From Oscillospiraceae bacterium (GTDB lineage: Bacteria > Bacillota > Clostridia > Oscillospirales > Oscillospiraceae): a stretch of DNA of 64,000 nt. The notes under the pieces are model-generated. The model ran no database searches and was not told the origin of the DNA. It saw only the letters and a program-made list of their open reading frames with translations. A program made the position numbers and the translations under genes. Positions 33,382 to 41,942 of this stretch are shown piece after piece; position 1 is the first letter of the stretch, and each line of letters opens with the position of its first letter. The stretch covers positions 42,073 to 106,072 of the forward strand of contig JAAWNQ010000004.1 in assembly GCA_022799035.1 (NCBI GenBank). Direction: 5' to 3'.

Positions 33382-34596
33382 TTACCCTGTCAAGATGACC
33401 TTGGCATAAAACCGCTTTCCCGGCTTCTCCTCCACCATGTCCTGAAGCTGGAGTAGAGTGAGGGCGGAGGACACCCTCCGGGCCGGGATCTGGGTCTGCT
33501 CTGAGATGTCATCCATCCGCAGGCTTCTGTGCTGGATGCACAGAAGAATGTCCCGCTGGTCCTCCGTGAAAGCCTCCGGATCATCTGATAGAGAAATATA
33601 TGCCCGATCCGGGGCTTTGTCAACCTCTTTCGCCTCTTTTATCCCTGTTGGCGCGGGTTCTCCCTCCAGCCGCTGAAGGGTCTCCCCCTCCTCCATCGGC
33701 GGCGGGGTGCGGACCTTGCCGGGAAACAGAAGTTGAAATTCCTCCATAATATCGGCGGCGGAAAGGATCAGCTTGGCCTCCCCCCGCTGAATAATCCGGT
33801 TGCACCCCAGGCTGGCGGCGGCTCCCACCGGACCGGGAAAGGCAAAGACCTCCCGGTTCTGCTCCAGGGCATGGCGGGCGCTGATCAAGGCCCCGCTGGG
33901 CTCGCCGGCCTCCACCACCACAAGCCCCATGGAAAGGCCGGAGATAATCCGGTTGCGGACGGGGAAATGGAACCCCGCCGGCTCTGTCCCCGGCGGGTAC
34001 TCGCTGAGAAGGGTCCCCGCCGTCACCACGTCCCGGTAAAGATAGCGGTTCTCCTTGGGATACACCACGTCCAACCCTCCAGCCAGCACGCTGATGACGC
34101 TCCCGCCGCCCCTCAGCGCCCCCCGAAGTCCCCGGGAGTCGATACCCTCCGCCATGCCGGAGATCAGCACCGCCCCGGCGCGGGCCAGGTCCAGCCCCAG
34201 CCGTCCCGCCAGGTCGTCCCCGTAAGGGGTGCTTTTCCGGGTCCCCACCACCCCCACGGTCAGCTGGTCATCCACGTTCAGGGGCTTCCCCATCCAGTAG
34301 AGGACACAGGGCGGGTCGTAGATCTGCCCCAGCCGCTCAGGGTAGTCGGCGTCCTGGATCGTCATAATATGGATCCCCAGGCGGTCGCAGTTTTCCAGTA
34401 TCTTCTCCGCCTCGCCCAGGTCCTTATCCTTCAGCGCCTGCTTTTTTCTCTCGGAAAGTCCCAGCAGGTCATACTCCTCCCCCTGGGCAAAGTAGATTGC
34501 CTCCGGGGTGCCAAAGTAGGAAAGCAGTCCGTTGACCTCCCCGGTCTGAAACCCCTTTCGGGTGGTGAGCCAAAGAAAATATTTCAGGTTGGCCAC
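33382..34596 (-). CDS. dprA: DNA processing protein DprA
   Basis: A 404-residue protein that loads RecA on incoming single-stranded DNA during transformation. The Rossmann-like core has VGVVGTRKSTPYG, LISGMAEGIDSRGLRGAL, VISVLAGGLDVVYPKEN, LLSEYPPGTEP, FPVRNRIISGLS and EVFAFPGPV. After a linker the C-terminal winged helix (about 335-404) is present (ISEQTQIPARRVSSALTLLQ). The usual GIDxxAH motif reads GIDSRGL, a small deviation. Start at ATG 34596. Confidence 0.95.
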   Translation of the reverse strand: MANLKYFLWLTTRKGFQTGEVNGLLSYFGTPEAIYFAQGEEYDLLGLSERKKQALKDKDLGEAEKILENCDRLGIHIMTIQDADYPERLGQIYDPPCVLYWMGKPLNVDDQLTVGVVGTRKSTPYGDDLAGRLGLDLARAGAVLISGMAEGIDSRGLRGALRGGGSVISVLAGGLDVVYPKENRYLYRDVVTAGTLLSEYPPGTEPAGFHFPVRNRIISGLSMGLVVVEAGEPSGALISARHALEQNREVFAFPGPVGAAASLGCNRIIQRGEAKLILSAADIMEEFQLLFPGKVRTPPPMEEGETLQRLEGEPAPTGIKEAKEVDKAPDRAYISLSDDPEAFTEDQRDILLCIQHRSLRMDDISEQTQIPARRVSSALTLLQLQDMVEEKPGKRFYAKVILTG

Positions 34597-34653
34597 AGGA
34601 ATGCCTCCTCCCGAGATTGTATCACGGTTTACAATTTATACGCCATTTTCTGT

Positions 34654-35412
34654 TCAAAACGGGCAAAATCCTTCCCAAAGTAAAATGGCCGCCGCCACTG
34701 CGGCGTTGAGGGACTCACAGCGGTCTGTCATGGGGATCTTCAGGGTCTTTTCGCACAGGTCCAGCAGCTCCTCCGAGATCCCCCGGCCCTCACTGCCGAT
34801 AACCACGGCGGCCTGGGACAGGTCCACCCTCCGCACATCCTCCGTGTCCTCCCGCAGGGCGGTGGCGTAAAGGGGGATGTGGGAACGGGACAGCAGCTCC
34901 GCCACGTCCCGCCTGTCCCCTTTCCAGACAGGCAGACGGAAACAGGCTCCCATAGAAGCCCGGACAGCCTTGGGGGAGAATGGATCGGCGCAACTCCCCG
35001 TCAAAAGCAGTCCCGCCGCCCCAAAGGCGTCGGCGGTCCGCCAGACCGTACCCAGATTTCCCGGATCCTGGACCCCGTCCAGCACCAGGTATCTGCCCGG
35101 AGACAGCCTGTCCGGCAGCGCGGTATCAGGCAGGCCGCAGGCGAAGACCACCCCCTGGGGGGTCTCGGTATCCGCCACAGATGCCAGCACCTCCGCCGGA
35201 GTCTCCACCACCTTGGCCGCCAACGCCTTGGGGAGGGATAATTCCGGCTCCTTTATCACAAATTCCGGATCAGCCCCCCACTTTACCGCCTCCTCCAACA
35301 GCTTGGGCCCCTCGCACATAAAGAGTCCCTGCTGACGGCGGAAGGAGCCGGAGCCATTCAGCTTCCTGATCTTCTGAAACAGGGGATTTTTACGGCTGGT
35401 GATGGTCTCCAT
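34654..35412 (-). CDS. TrmH-family (SpoU) RNA 2'-O-methyltransferase
   Basis: A 252-residue knotted methyltransferase. An N-terminal substrate-binding domain (METITSRKNPLFQKIRKL, FMCEGPKLLEEA) is followed by the SPOUT motifs VLDGVQDPGNLGTVWRTADAFG (motif 1), VVIGSEGRGIS (motif 2) and IPMTDRCESLNAAVAAAILL (motif 3). It methylates a ribose in rRNA or tRNA; the exact nucleotide is unknown. ATG 35412 overlaps the trkA stop (TGATG), indicating coupling. Confidence 0.92.
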   Translation of the reverse strand: METITSRKNPLFQKIRKLNGSGSFRRQQGLFMCEGPKLLEEAVKWGADPEFVIKEPELSLPKALAAKVVETPAEVLASVADTETPQGVVFACGLPDTALPDRLSPGRYLVLDGVQDPGNLGTVWRTADAFGAAGLLLTGSCADPFSPKAVRASMGACFRLPVWKGDRRDVAELLSRSHIPLYATALREDTEDVRRVDLSQAAVVIGSEGRGISEELLDLCEKTLKIPMTDRCESLNAAVAAAILLWEGFCPF

Positions 35413-36071
35413 CACTTCACCTCATGGAGCCGGTTGATGTCCTCGCTCCGGCCCACCGCCACCACATTGTCCCCCGCCTCCAGAATGCAGGCGGCTCCGG
35501 GGGCCACATCCAGCGAGCTGGGCTTGTCCGCCTTCCGGACCGCGATGATGTTCACGTGGAAGGCGTTCCGCACGTCCAATTCCCGGATGGACTTTCCCAC
35601 CCAGGACTTGGGGACCAAAAGCTCCACAATGCCGTAATCCTCGGAAAACTCAATGAAGTTGAGCACACTGGAGGAGGAGAGCCCCTGGGCCAGCTTCACT
35701 CCCATCTCATGCTCCGGGAAAATGACCCGGTCCGCCCCAATCTTCTCCAGAACCCGCTGGTGCACATGGCTCTGTGCCTTACAGACCACCTGCTGAAGCC
35801 CCAGCTCCTTCAGATTCAGGGTAACGAGGGCGGAGTTGCCCACATCGCTGCCCATGGCTACCACGGCGCAGTCAAAGTTCCGTACCCCCAGAGCCTTGAG
35901 GACATTGATATCCCGGGCGTCTCCCACCACAGCATGGGTCACCTTGTCGGCCACCCGCTGGACCTTGTCCTCCGCCAGATCCATAGCCAGGACCTCATGG
36001 CCCAGCGCGGACAGTTCCCGGGCAATGGCGGTGCCAAAACGGCCCAGACCGATCACAACGAAAGTCTTCAT
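35412..36071 (-). CDS. trkA: Potassium uptake regulatory subunit (TrkA/KtrA, RCK)
   Basis: A 219-residue cytosolic gating ring subunit. The RCK_N domain binds nucleotide through VIGLGRFGTAIARELSALGHEV (Rossmann Gly motif), with GDARDINVLKALGV and VVAMGSDVGNSALVTL; an RCK_C domain spans about 135-219. ATG 36071 follows GGAGAG and begins MKTFVVIGLG; an in-frame start farther upstream would overlap trkH. It lies 16 bases after trkH in one operon. Confidence 0.94.
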   Translation of the reverse strand: MKTFVVIGLGRFGTAIARELSALGHEVLAMDLAEDKVQRVADKVTHAVVGDARDINVLKALGVRNFDCAVVAMGSDVGNSALVTLNLKELGLQQVVCKAQSHVHQRVLEKIGADRVIFPEHEMGVKLAQGLSSSSVLNFIEFSEDYGIVELLVPKSWVGKSIRELDVRNAFHVNIIAVRKADKPSSLDVAPGAACILEAGDNVVAVGRSEDINRLHEVK

Positions 36072-36087
36072 CTTCGCCACTCTCCTT

Positions 36088-37470
36088 TTAGCCAACCATA
36101 ATGTTGAAGTCAGGATATTTCATATTCAGGCTGTCCTTCTGCCGGTTCAAAAAGGCGATGGAGAAGGACAGGATCCCCACCCGCCCGGTATACATCAGCA
36201 CCGCCAGCAGTCCCTGGGCCGGCCGGGCCAGGAGAGGGGTGATGCCTGTGGTGAGTCCCACCGTCCCCAAGGCCGAGGCCGTCTCAAAAGCGGCCTGGAG
36301 GAAGGTGGCCTCATGGGTCAGGGAAATGAGCATGGAGCCTGTCACAAAGAGGAAGGTCACCATGAGAAAAAGGGTCACCGCATTCATGGCCCGACGCAGA
36401 GGCAGGGTCCGCTCCCGGTAGACAATACTCTCCCGGCCCCGAAGGCCGGTGATGACCACCATCACCAGAACCCACACCGTCACCGTCTTCATCCCTCCGG
36501 CGGTAGAGCCGGAGGAGCCGCCAATGAGCATGAGGATACAGCTCATCACGATGGAGTTGTCGGTCATGGCCCCCTGGTCGATCACATTGAAGCCCGCCGT
36601 CCGGAGAGTGGCGGACTGGAAGAAGGCGTTGAGGCATTTCTCCCCTACCTCCATGGGACCCAGGGTTCCGGGGTTGGCCCACTCCGCCCCCAGGAAGAAG
36701 AGGGCCCCGCCCAAGGTGAGGGCCGCCGTCAGGGTCAGCACCAGGCGGCTATACAGAGTCAGTTTTTTCCAATGGCGGTGCTCCAGCCAGTCCTCCCACA
36801 CAAAAAAGCCCAAACCGCCAATGATGACCAAGGCGGCGGTGGTGAAAAGAGTCAGGGGGTCGTTCTGGAACCCCACCAGGCTGGAGAAGGGGCCGGTGTC
36901 CCCTCCCTGGAGGTCAAAGCCCGCATTACAGAAGGCGGATACCGCGTGGAAAAGGGCATGCCACACTCCCTGGAAAAAGCCGTACTTGGGGATCATCCGA
37001 AGGGACAGCACAGCCGCCCCCAAAAGTTCAAAAAATGCGGTGCCCATGAGAGCGTGACGAACCACCCGCACCACCCCGTCCAGGTCGTTCAGGTTCAGAG
37101 TGGACATCATGATGAGCCGCTCGGACAGCCCGATGCGCCTGTGGGCCGCCAGGGAGATGAGGGTGATCACCGTCATGAACCCCAGACCCCCCAACTGGAT
37201 GAGAAGGAGGATCACCCCCTGCCCAAAGGGAGACCAGGTGAGAAAGGTGTCGGTTACCACAAGCCCGGTGACGCAGGTGGCCGAGGTGGCGGTAAAGAAG
37301 GCGGTAAACAGGCCCTGGCTCTCCCCGGAACGGGCTGAGATGGGCAGAGCCAGCAAAAGGGTCCCAACCAGGATGATGACGGCGAAGGACCCGGCCACCA
37401 GCCGGGTTGCGTTGAGCCGTCGGGAGCGGATAAACCGATCCCGGATAAACTGTGTGATAGCTGCCAGCAA
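36088..37470 (-). CDS. trkH: Potassium uptake membrane subunit (TrkH/KtrB)
   Basis: A 460-residue membrane protein with four M1-P-M2 repeats. Selectivity-filter loops are visible as SATCVTGL, SAFCNAGFDL, TLRTAGFN and ALGTVGLTTG, and the gating-loop segment is GGSSGSTAGGMKT. With TrkA it takes up K+ driven by the membrane potential or coupled ions. The start is ATG 37470 after AAAGGAGGTC. The gene pair is followed by the rRNA/tRNA methyltransferase gene. Confidence 0.95.
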   Translation of the reverse strand: MLAAITQFIRDRFIRSRRLNATRLVAGSFAVIILVGTLLLALPISARSGESQGLFTAFFTATSATCVTGLVVTDTFLTWSPFGQGVILLLIQLGGLGFMTVITLISLAAHRRIGLSERLIMMSTLNLNDLDGVVRVVRHALMGTAFFELLGAAVLSLRMIPKYGFFQGVWHALFHAVSAFCNAGFDLQGGDTGPFSSLVGFQNDPLTLFTTAALVIIGGLGFFVWEDWLEHRHWKKLTLYSRLVLTLTAALTLGGALFFLGAEWANPGTLGPMEVGEKCLNAFFQSATLRTAGFNVIDQGAMTDNSIVMSCILMLIGGSSGSTAGGMKTVTVWVLVMVVITGLRGRESIVYRERTLPLRRAMNAVTLFLMVTFLFVTGSMLISLTHEATFLQAAFETASALGTVGLTTGITPLLARPAQGLLAVLMYTGRVGILSFSIAFLNRQKDSLNMKYPDFNIMVG

Positions 37471-37509
37471 GGTATGACCTCCTTTCCCGGTCCGCCGAAT
37501 AAGGGCAAA

Positions 37510-37539
37510 GGCATACCGGCGGAGGGCCGCCGGTATGCC
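37510..37539 (-). terminator. Hairpin after the ferredoxin gene
   Basis: GGCATACCGGCGG and its exact complement around a four-base loop. It would end the greA-lysS-ferredoxin transcript before trkH; the following T content is modest. Confidence 0.7.
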
Positions 37540-37554
37540 GTCAGGTTTTTGCTT

Positions 37555-37743
37555 TTATTCCAGTACCAAAGCCCGCTTGGGGCAGAAATTGGCGCACTTT
37601 CCGCAGCGGATGCATTTGTCATGATCCACTGTAGGGGCATGGAACCCCTCCTGGGCCAAAGCCCCTACCGGGCAGACCTGCACCGAGGGACAGGGATGGC
37701 TCTGGGGACAGTTTTCCAGGATCACCCGCAGTTTCTTATCCAT
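37555..37743 (-). CDS. Small 4Fe-4S ferredoxin-type protein
   Basis: A 62-residue protein. The C-terminal half has the standard CIRCGKCANFCPK cluster motif. The N-terminal half has C-x5-C-x5-CP (CPQSHPC, VQVCPVGAL), which could hold a second cluster together with the last Cys. Proteins of this shape act as electron carriers or as subunits of unknown redox systems in Clostridia. It starts at ATG 37743, 17 bases after lysS and probably in the same operon. Confidence 0.8.
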   Translation of the reverse strand: MDKKLRVILENCPQSHPCPSVQVCPVGALAQEGFHAPTVDHDKCIRCGKCANFCPKRALVLE

Positions 37744-37760
37744 GGGTCTCCCCCTCTCTT

Positions 37761-39263
37761 TTATTTATCCAGCGGCTTCATGGTCGGAAACGCGATCACG
37801 TCCCGGATGGAGTCGGCGCCGGTGAGGAGCATGACGCAGCGGTCGATGCCGATGCCCAGGCCGCCCGTGGGGGGCATGCCGTACTCCAGGGCGGTGAGGA
37901 AGTCCTCGTCCATCATGCCTGCCTCGTCGTCCCCCTTGGCCCGGGCCTCCACCTCCTTCTGGAAGCGGGAGCGCTGGTCGATGGGGTCGTTGAGCTCGGA
38001 GAAGGCATTGCCCATCTCGCTGTGGCAGATGAAAAGCTCGAACCGCTCGGTGAGCCGGGGGTCCTTGGGGGAGCGCTTGGCAAGGGGGGACACGTCCACC
38101 GGATGCATGGTGATGAAGGTGGGCTGGATCAGCTTCTCCTCCACCCGCTGGTCGAAGCACTCGTAGAGGGCGTTGCCCCAGGTGGGCTCCTTGGTGGAGG
38201 GCAGCTCCACCCCGATGGCCTTGGCGGCCTTCACCGCCTCCTCGTCGGAGTTGATGGTCATAAAGTCGATGCCACAGTATTCCTTCACCGCCTCGTGCAT
38301 GGGGAGCCTCCGCCAGCCGGGGGTCAGGTCCACCTTCTCCCCCAGCCACTCCACCTCATAGGTGCCCAAAATCTTCTGGGCGGCGGAGGAGAGGAGCTCC
38401 TCAAAGAGGTCCATCATGTCGTTGAAGTCGGCGTAGGCCTGATAGAGCTCCACCGTGGTGAACTCCGGGTTGTGCTTGGGGTCCATGCCCTCGTTGCGGA
38501 AGATACGGCCCAGGTCGTAGACCCGGTCCATGCCGCCCACGATAAGCCGCTTCAGGGGCAGCTCAGTGGCAATACGCAGGTACATATCAATGTTCAGGGT
38601 GTTGTGGTGGGTCACGAAGGGCCGGGCGGTGGCTCCCCCCTGGATGGTGTTGAGAACGGGGGTCTCCACCTCCAGGAAGCCACGGCTGTCCAGGAAGTCC
38701 CGGACGTGCTTGACAAATTGGCTCCGGATCACAAAGTTCCGCTTCACCTCGGGGTTGACGATCAGGTCCACATACCGCTGGCGGTAGCGCAGCTCCTTGT
38801 CCTGAAGGCCGTGAAACTTCTCAGGCAGAGGCAGCAGGGACTTGCTGAGGAGGGTGATATCCTTGGCCCGAACGCTCATCTCCCCCCGCTGGGTGCGGAA
38901 GACCTCGCCGTCCACGCCTACGATATCGCCGATATCGAACTTTTTGAACTTCTTATAGACCTCCTCATCCATCTCGTCCTGACGGGCGTAGAGCTGGATG
39001 CGGCCGTCCCGGTCCTGGAGGTCGCAGAAGGACACCTTGCCCATGCCCCGCTTGGACATGAGCCGGCCCGCCACCTTCACAGGCTTCCCCTCCATGGCGT
39101 CAAAGTTGTCTTTGATCTGCTGGCTGGTGGCGTCCCAGTCAAATTTGGTCTGCTGGAAGGGATCCTCCCCAGCCGCCTGAAGCTCGGCAAGCTTATCCCG
39201 GCGGATCTTCAGCAGCTCGGAAAGCTCCGGCTGCTGGGGGGCGTTCTTCTGTTCCTCTGCCAT
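37761..39263 (-). CDS. lysS: Lysyl-tRNA synthetase, class II
   Basis: A 500-residue class IIb synthetase. An N-terminal OB fold (about 60-170, VAGRLMSKRGMGKVSF) binds the anticodon; the catalytic core shows motif 2 in GRIFRNEGMDPKHNPEFT and motif 3 in GGLGIGIDRCVMLL. ATG 39263 (MAEEQK) is preferred to the in-frame ATG six bases upstream because AGGAG is then spaced seven bases away. It follows greA by 32 bases, the conserved greA-lysS pair of Firmicutes. Confidence 0.97.
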   Translation of the reverse strand: MAEEQKNAPQQPELSELLKIRRDKLAELQAAGEDPFQQTKFDWDATSQQIKDNFDAMEGKPVKVAGRLMSKRGMGKVSFCDLQDRDGRIQLYARQDEMDEEVYKKFKKFDIGDIVGVDGEVFRTQRGEMSVRAKDITLLSKSLLPLPEKFHGLQDKELRYRQRYVDLIVNPEVKRNFVIRSQFVKHVRDFLDSRGFLEVETPVLNTIQGGATARPFVTHHNTLNIDMYLRIATELPLKRLIVGGMDRVYDLGRIFRNEGMDPKHNPEFTTVELYQAYADFNDMMDLFEELLSSAAQKILGTYEVEWLGEKVDLTPGWRRLPMHEAVKEYCGIDFMTINSDEEAVKAAKAIGVELPSTKEPTWGNALYECFDQRVEEKLIQPTFITMHPVDVSPLAKRSPKDPRLTERFELFICHSEMGNAFSELNDPIDQRSRFQKEVEARAKGDDEAGMMDEDFLTALEYGMPPTGGLGIGIDRCVMLLTGADSIRDVIAFPTMKPLDK

Positions 39264-39295
39264 AGTCATTCTCCTATCTGTTGTGAGGGGCCTTC

Positions 39296-39772
39296 TCAGC
39301 CCTTCTGAATATCCAGAATCTTATATGTCATCACCCCGGCGGGGGCCTCCACCTCCGCCTCATCGCCCACGGCCTTGCCGACCAAGGCTTTCCCAAATGG
39401 GGACTCCTCCGAGATCCGGCCCTGCACAGGGTCGGCCTCCTGGGAGCTGACGATCTTATAGGTCGCCTTCATCCCGTTCTGCTTGTTCTCCACGGTCACC
39501 TGGCTGCCCAAGCTCACCGCGTTGGCGTCAAAGCTCTGCTCGTCGATCACCACATAGTTGGCCAGGATGGCTTCCACCTCGGCGATACGGGAATAGAGCT
39601 TGCCCTGCTCGTTCTTGGCCTCGTCATACTCGCTGTTCTCACTCAGGTCGCCGAAGGACCGGGCCTCCTTGATCTGCTCGGCCACCTCCCGCTCCCGGAC
39701 GGTCTTCAGGTAGGTGAGCTCCTCCTGGAGCTTCTGTAAACGTTCAGGGGTCAGTCTATACTGTTTGGCCAT
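39296..39772 (-). CDS. greA: Transcription elongation factor GreA
   Basis: A 158-residue factor that reactivates backtracked RNA polymerase. An N-terminal coiled coil carries the acidic tip residues in GDLSENSEYDEAKNEQ, and the C-terminal domain has ISEESPFGKALVGKAVGDE. Length is exactly typical. ATG 39772 (MAKQYRLTPE) is chosen over an in-frame GTG at 39784. It is preceded by a strong promoter and a short leader with a terminator-like hairpin. Confidence 0.97.
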   Translation of the reverse strand: MAKQYRLTPERLQKLQEELTYLKTVREREVAEQIKEARSFGDLSENSEYDEAKNEQGKLYSRIAEVEAILANYVVIDEQSFDANAVSLGSQVTVENKQNGMKATYKIVSSQEADPVQGRISEESPFGKALVGKAVGDEAEVEAPAGVMTYKILDIQKG

Positions 39773-39806
39773 GTCTCGCGTCACCTTTCATTCATTGTTT
39801 TACATA

Positions 39807-39827
39807 GAAAAGGCCGTTGCCGGCCTT
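39807..39827 (-). terminator. Intrinsic-terminator-like hairpin in the greA leader
   Basis: On the minus strand AAGGCCG and CGGCCTT flank a four-base loop (39827-39810), followed by TTTTC. It lies about 20 bases downstream of the predicted greA transcription start and 35 bases before the start codon. Confidence 0.65.
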
Positions 39828-39853
39828 CGGGATGATCCTGTGTTGGTGCTGTT

Positions 39854-39882
39854 ATTATATGTATTTTCCACCTTTCTGTCAA
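39854..39882 (-). promoter_or_regulatory. Strong sigma-A promoter for greA-lysS
   Basis: On the minus strand TTGACA (39882-39877), a 17-base spacer and TATAAT (39859-39854): a consensus promoter. Confidence 0.9.
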
Positions 39883-39884
39883 GG

Positions 39885-40559
39885 CTATTCCGCCTCCGGC
39901 CCCACCAGCACCCCCTCCAGGCTCACCCGGCCGGTCTCCCAGAGCAGTTCCAAAAAGGGGAGACGCGGATATTCCGGCGGCAGATGTCCTTCCGCCACCC
40001 CAAGGGTCAGGCCCGGAAGTTCCGCTCTTCCCCACAGGGCTATAGTCCGGGGCAGGGACTCCGGCCGGGGGGCCAGCTCCAGAGCCGCCTGGGGCTCCGG
40101 TCCCTGTCCCAGATGGAGACACACCGCCCCATAGCGGTCCCGAAGGTGGCGGGATAACGCCTCCTCCCCCCGGTCAAAATCCAGCAGGAGGGCTCCCACC
40201 CGAGGGCAGAGGGCCCCTCCCAGCGCCCAGGCCAGGGGATCGGCCTGACTTCCCCGCAGGGCCACCCGCCGCTCCCTTACCTCCACCTGGGACATCAGAG
40301 CCAGAAGCAGCTCCGCTCCCTTGGCCCGGCACAGAGGCAGAGGGTCCACAGGGACCAGGGGCAGAAACTTCCCCGCTCCCTCCGCGGACAGATACCGCCG
40401 CAATCCCCGGTCGTAGAGCCGTCGGGCCATCCTCTCCCTCCGCCGGGAGGAAAACCGGTGCGGAAGGCCCACCTTCAAAACAGGAAGCCCCCAGGGAGCG
40501 ACCACCTCATAGACGGGAAGGAGCCTCCGCTCCTCCGCCGGATAAAAATAGGCCACCAT
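39885..40559 (-). CDS. Protein of unknown function
   Basis: A 224-residue soluble protein rich in Leu, Arg, Gly and Pro. It begins MVAYFYPAEERRLLPVYEVV and has a two-part look: RMARRLYDRGLRRYLSA in the first half and RHLRDRYGAVCLHLG plus ELAPRPESLPRTIALWG in the second. No signal peptide, membrane segment or known motif is visible. ATG 40559 follows GGGAGGG at seven bases, so the gene is probably real. Its stop lies two bases before the greA promoter. I do not recognise it. Confidence 0.6.
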   Translation of the reverse strand: MVAYFYPAEERRLLPVYEVVAPWGLPVLKVGLPHRFSSRRRERMARRLYDRGLRRYLSAEGAGKFLPLVPVDPLPLCRAKGAELLLALMSQVEVRERRVALRGSQADPLAWALGGALCPRVGALLLDFDRGEEALSRHLRDRYGAVCLHLGQGPEPQAALELAPRPESLPRTIALWGRAELPGLTLGVAEGHLPPEYPRLPFLELLWETGRVSLEGVLVGPEAE

Positions 40560-40691
40560 GACAAGCCCTCCCTTCATGGGAGGATATGCGGGGGATCCCA
40601 AAATTAAAAGTAAAAAGTAATAGGCCGCCACCCGGTGACCGCCGAAGATGGTCCATCCCTATGGCTGCCGGACCGTCAGGGCTTTGGCCTC
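40560..40691. other. A+T-flanked intergenic segment between ctpA and the 39885 gene
   Basis: It contains AAAATTAAAAGTAAAAAG near 40600, similar to the A+T-rich edge of the element at 30990-31082, followed by G+C-rich imperfect hairpins. No gene or clear terminator was seen. Confidence 0.35.
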
Positions 40692-41873
40692 TCAATTTTC
40701 TTTTTTCCCTTCCTCCAACAGCTCCACCGCCTTTTGAAGCTGTGGATCCTCCTGGGGGAGCAAGGTCCCCCGCCAAAGGGCCTCGGCCTTCTCCTCCTCC
40801 AGAGGCATCTCCCAGTCCAGCATCACCCCCGTCCCTATGAGGGAAACCCCCGCCCCGGTACGGTAGCGGCCGGTAGACAGGTTCAATGCCCCCCCGTTGG
40901 GCAGGGGGATGGACTGCTGGGAATATCCCTTACCGGAGGTCCTCTCCCCCACGATAGGGGCCCCCACGCTCTCCTGAAGCTGGGCGGCGAAAAACTCCGC
41001 GGCGGAGTAGGTGTCGGCGTTCACCAGGGTAGCCATGGGAAGCTCCACCCCATCCTCGTCCGACTGGGTCACCGTCTCCCGTCCCGACTTGGTCTCCGCG
41101 CGGAAAATGGGGCCTTCAGGCAGCAGATAGTCCAGCATCTCCGTCAGTTCGCTGACATAGCCTCCGCCATTGTTCCGCATGTCGAAGACAAGTCCCTCCG
41201 CCCCCTGCTCCACCAGCTCCTCCACCGCCTGCTTCACCTGCTGGGCGCTGTGGGTGTAAAAGTTCTCCACCCGGACATACCCGGTCTTGCCGGAGAGCAG
41301 CTCATACCGGACAGATAAGTTCTCCATCTCCTCCCGAAGGACCTCCACCTCCCGCCGGCCGCCGGCCTCATCCAGCACCGTGAGGACCACCACGGTCCCC
41401 GCCTCCCCCTGGATCCGCCCCGTCCCCTGGGACTGGTTCTCTCCCGCCAGGGAAAAGCCGTCGGCGGCGGTAATGATCTGGCCGGGCTCCAGTCCCGCCT
41501 TCCGGGCGGGGGAGTCCTCCCGGACCGCCGCGATAAGAAGGCCCCGCTGGTCGGTATACTCTACCGTAACGCCGATCCCCGCGTATGAGTTCTCCCGCCG
41601 CTGGTTCTGCGCCTGATAATCCTCCGCGTTCAGGTAGTAGCTCCACCGGTCTCCGATCCCCGACGCCAGCCCCTCCAGGGCGCTGTCCACCGCCAAGTCG
41701 GGATCATATTCCCCCACGTACTGGGTCCGGACCAGACCCCAAGCCTCCACCAGAGACAGGGTGTGGGGTCCCAGAAGAAACCATACTGCCAGCATGGCTG
41801 TGGCCAGAACCACCAAACCTCCGGACAGGGCCGCTAAAAACATATGTAAGGAAGAATACCGTTTTTCTCTCAT
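40692..41873 (-). CDS. ctpA: C-terminal processing peptidase (S41 family, CtpA-like)
   Basis: A 393-residue membrane-anchored serine protease. One N-terminal membrane segment (about 12-34), a PDZ domain (about 95-175, GIGVTVEYTDQRG and GLEPGQII), then the S41 core with the catalytic Ser in ADTYSAAEFFAA and Lys in GERTSGKGYSQQ. Related enzymes cut wall hydrolases or regulatory proteins outside the membrane. ATG 41873 (MREKRYSS) starts the signal anchor. It ends the ftsE-ftsX-M23 gene row, a conserved neighbourhood for cell-wall hydrolysis at division. Confidence 0.93.
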   Translation of the reverse strand: MREKRYSSLHMFLAALSGGLVVLATAMLAVWFLLGPHTLSLVEAWGLVRTQYVGEYDPDLAVDSALEGLASGIGDRWSYYLNAEDYQAQNQRRENSYAGIGVTVEYTDQRGLLIAAVREDSPARKAGLEPGQIITAADGFSLAGENQSQGTGRIQGEAGTVVVLTVLDEAGGRREVEVLREEMENLSVRYELLSGKTGYVRVENFYTHSAQQVKQAVEELVEQGAEGLVFDMRNNGGGYVSELTEMLDYLLPEGPIFRAETKSGRETVTQSDEDGVELPMATLVNADTYSAAEFFAAQLQESVGAPIVGERTSGKGYSQQSIPLPNGGALNLSTGRYRTGAGVSLIGTGVMLDWEMPLEEEKAEALWRGTLLPQEDPQLQKAVELLEEGKKEN

Positions 41874-41905
41874 GGGAGCCAATCCTTTCCATTTCTTCAA
41901 AGTGA

Positions 41906-41933
41906 GGACGGGCGGAGATCCCTCCGCCCGTCC
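41906..41933 (-). terminator. Hairpin between the M23 gene and ctpA
   Basis: GGACGGGCGGAG and its exact complement around ATCC. There is no T-run after it, so it may be a partial terminator or an mRNA-processing hairpin. Confidence 0.55.
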
Positions 41934-41942
41934 TGAACTCAT

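Noticed and set aside
37631..37667. GTAGGGGC and GCCCCTAC 21 bases apart inside the ferredoxin gene, similar to the REP pair edges
   Set aside because: The internal palindrome arms of the REP family are missing and the encoded residues fit the ferredoxin motif, so it is probably chance.
39773..39884. T-box riboswitch upstream of greA-lysS
   Set aside because: The leader is too short and has no T-box motif or specifier stem.
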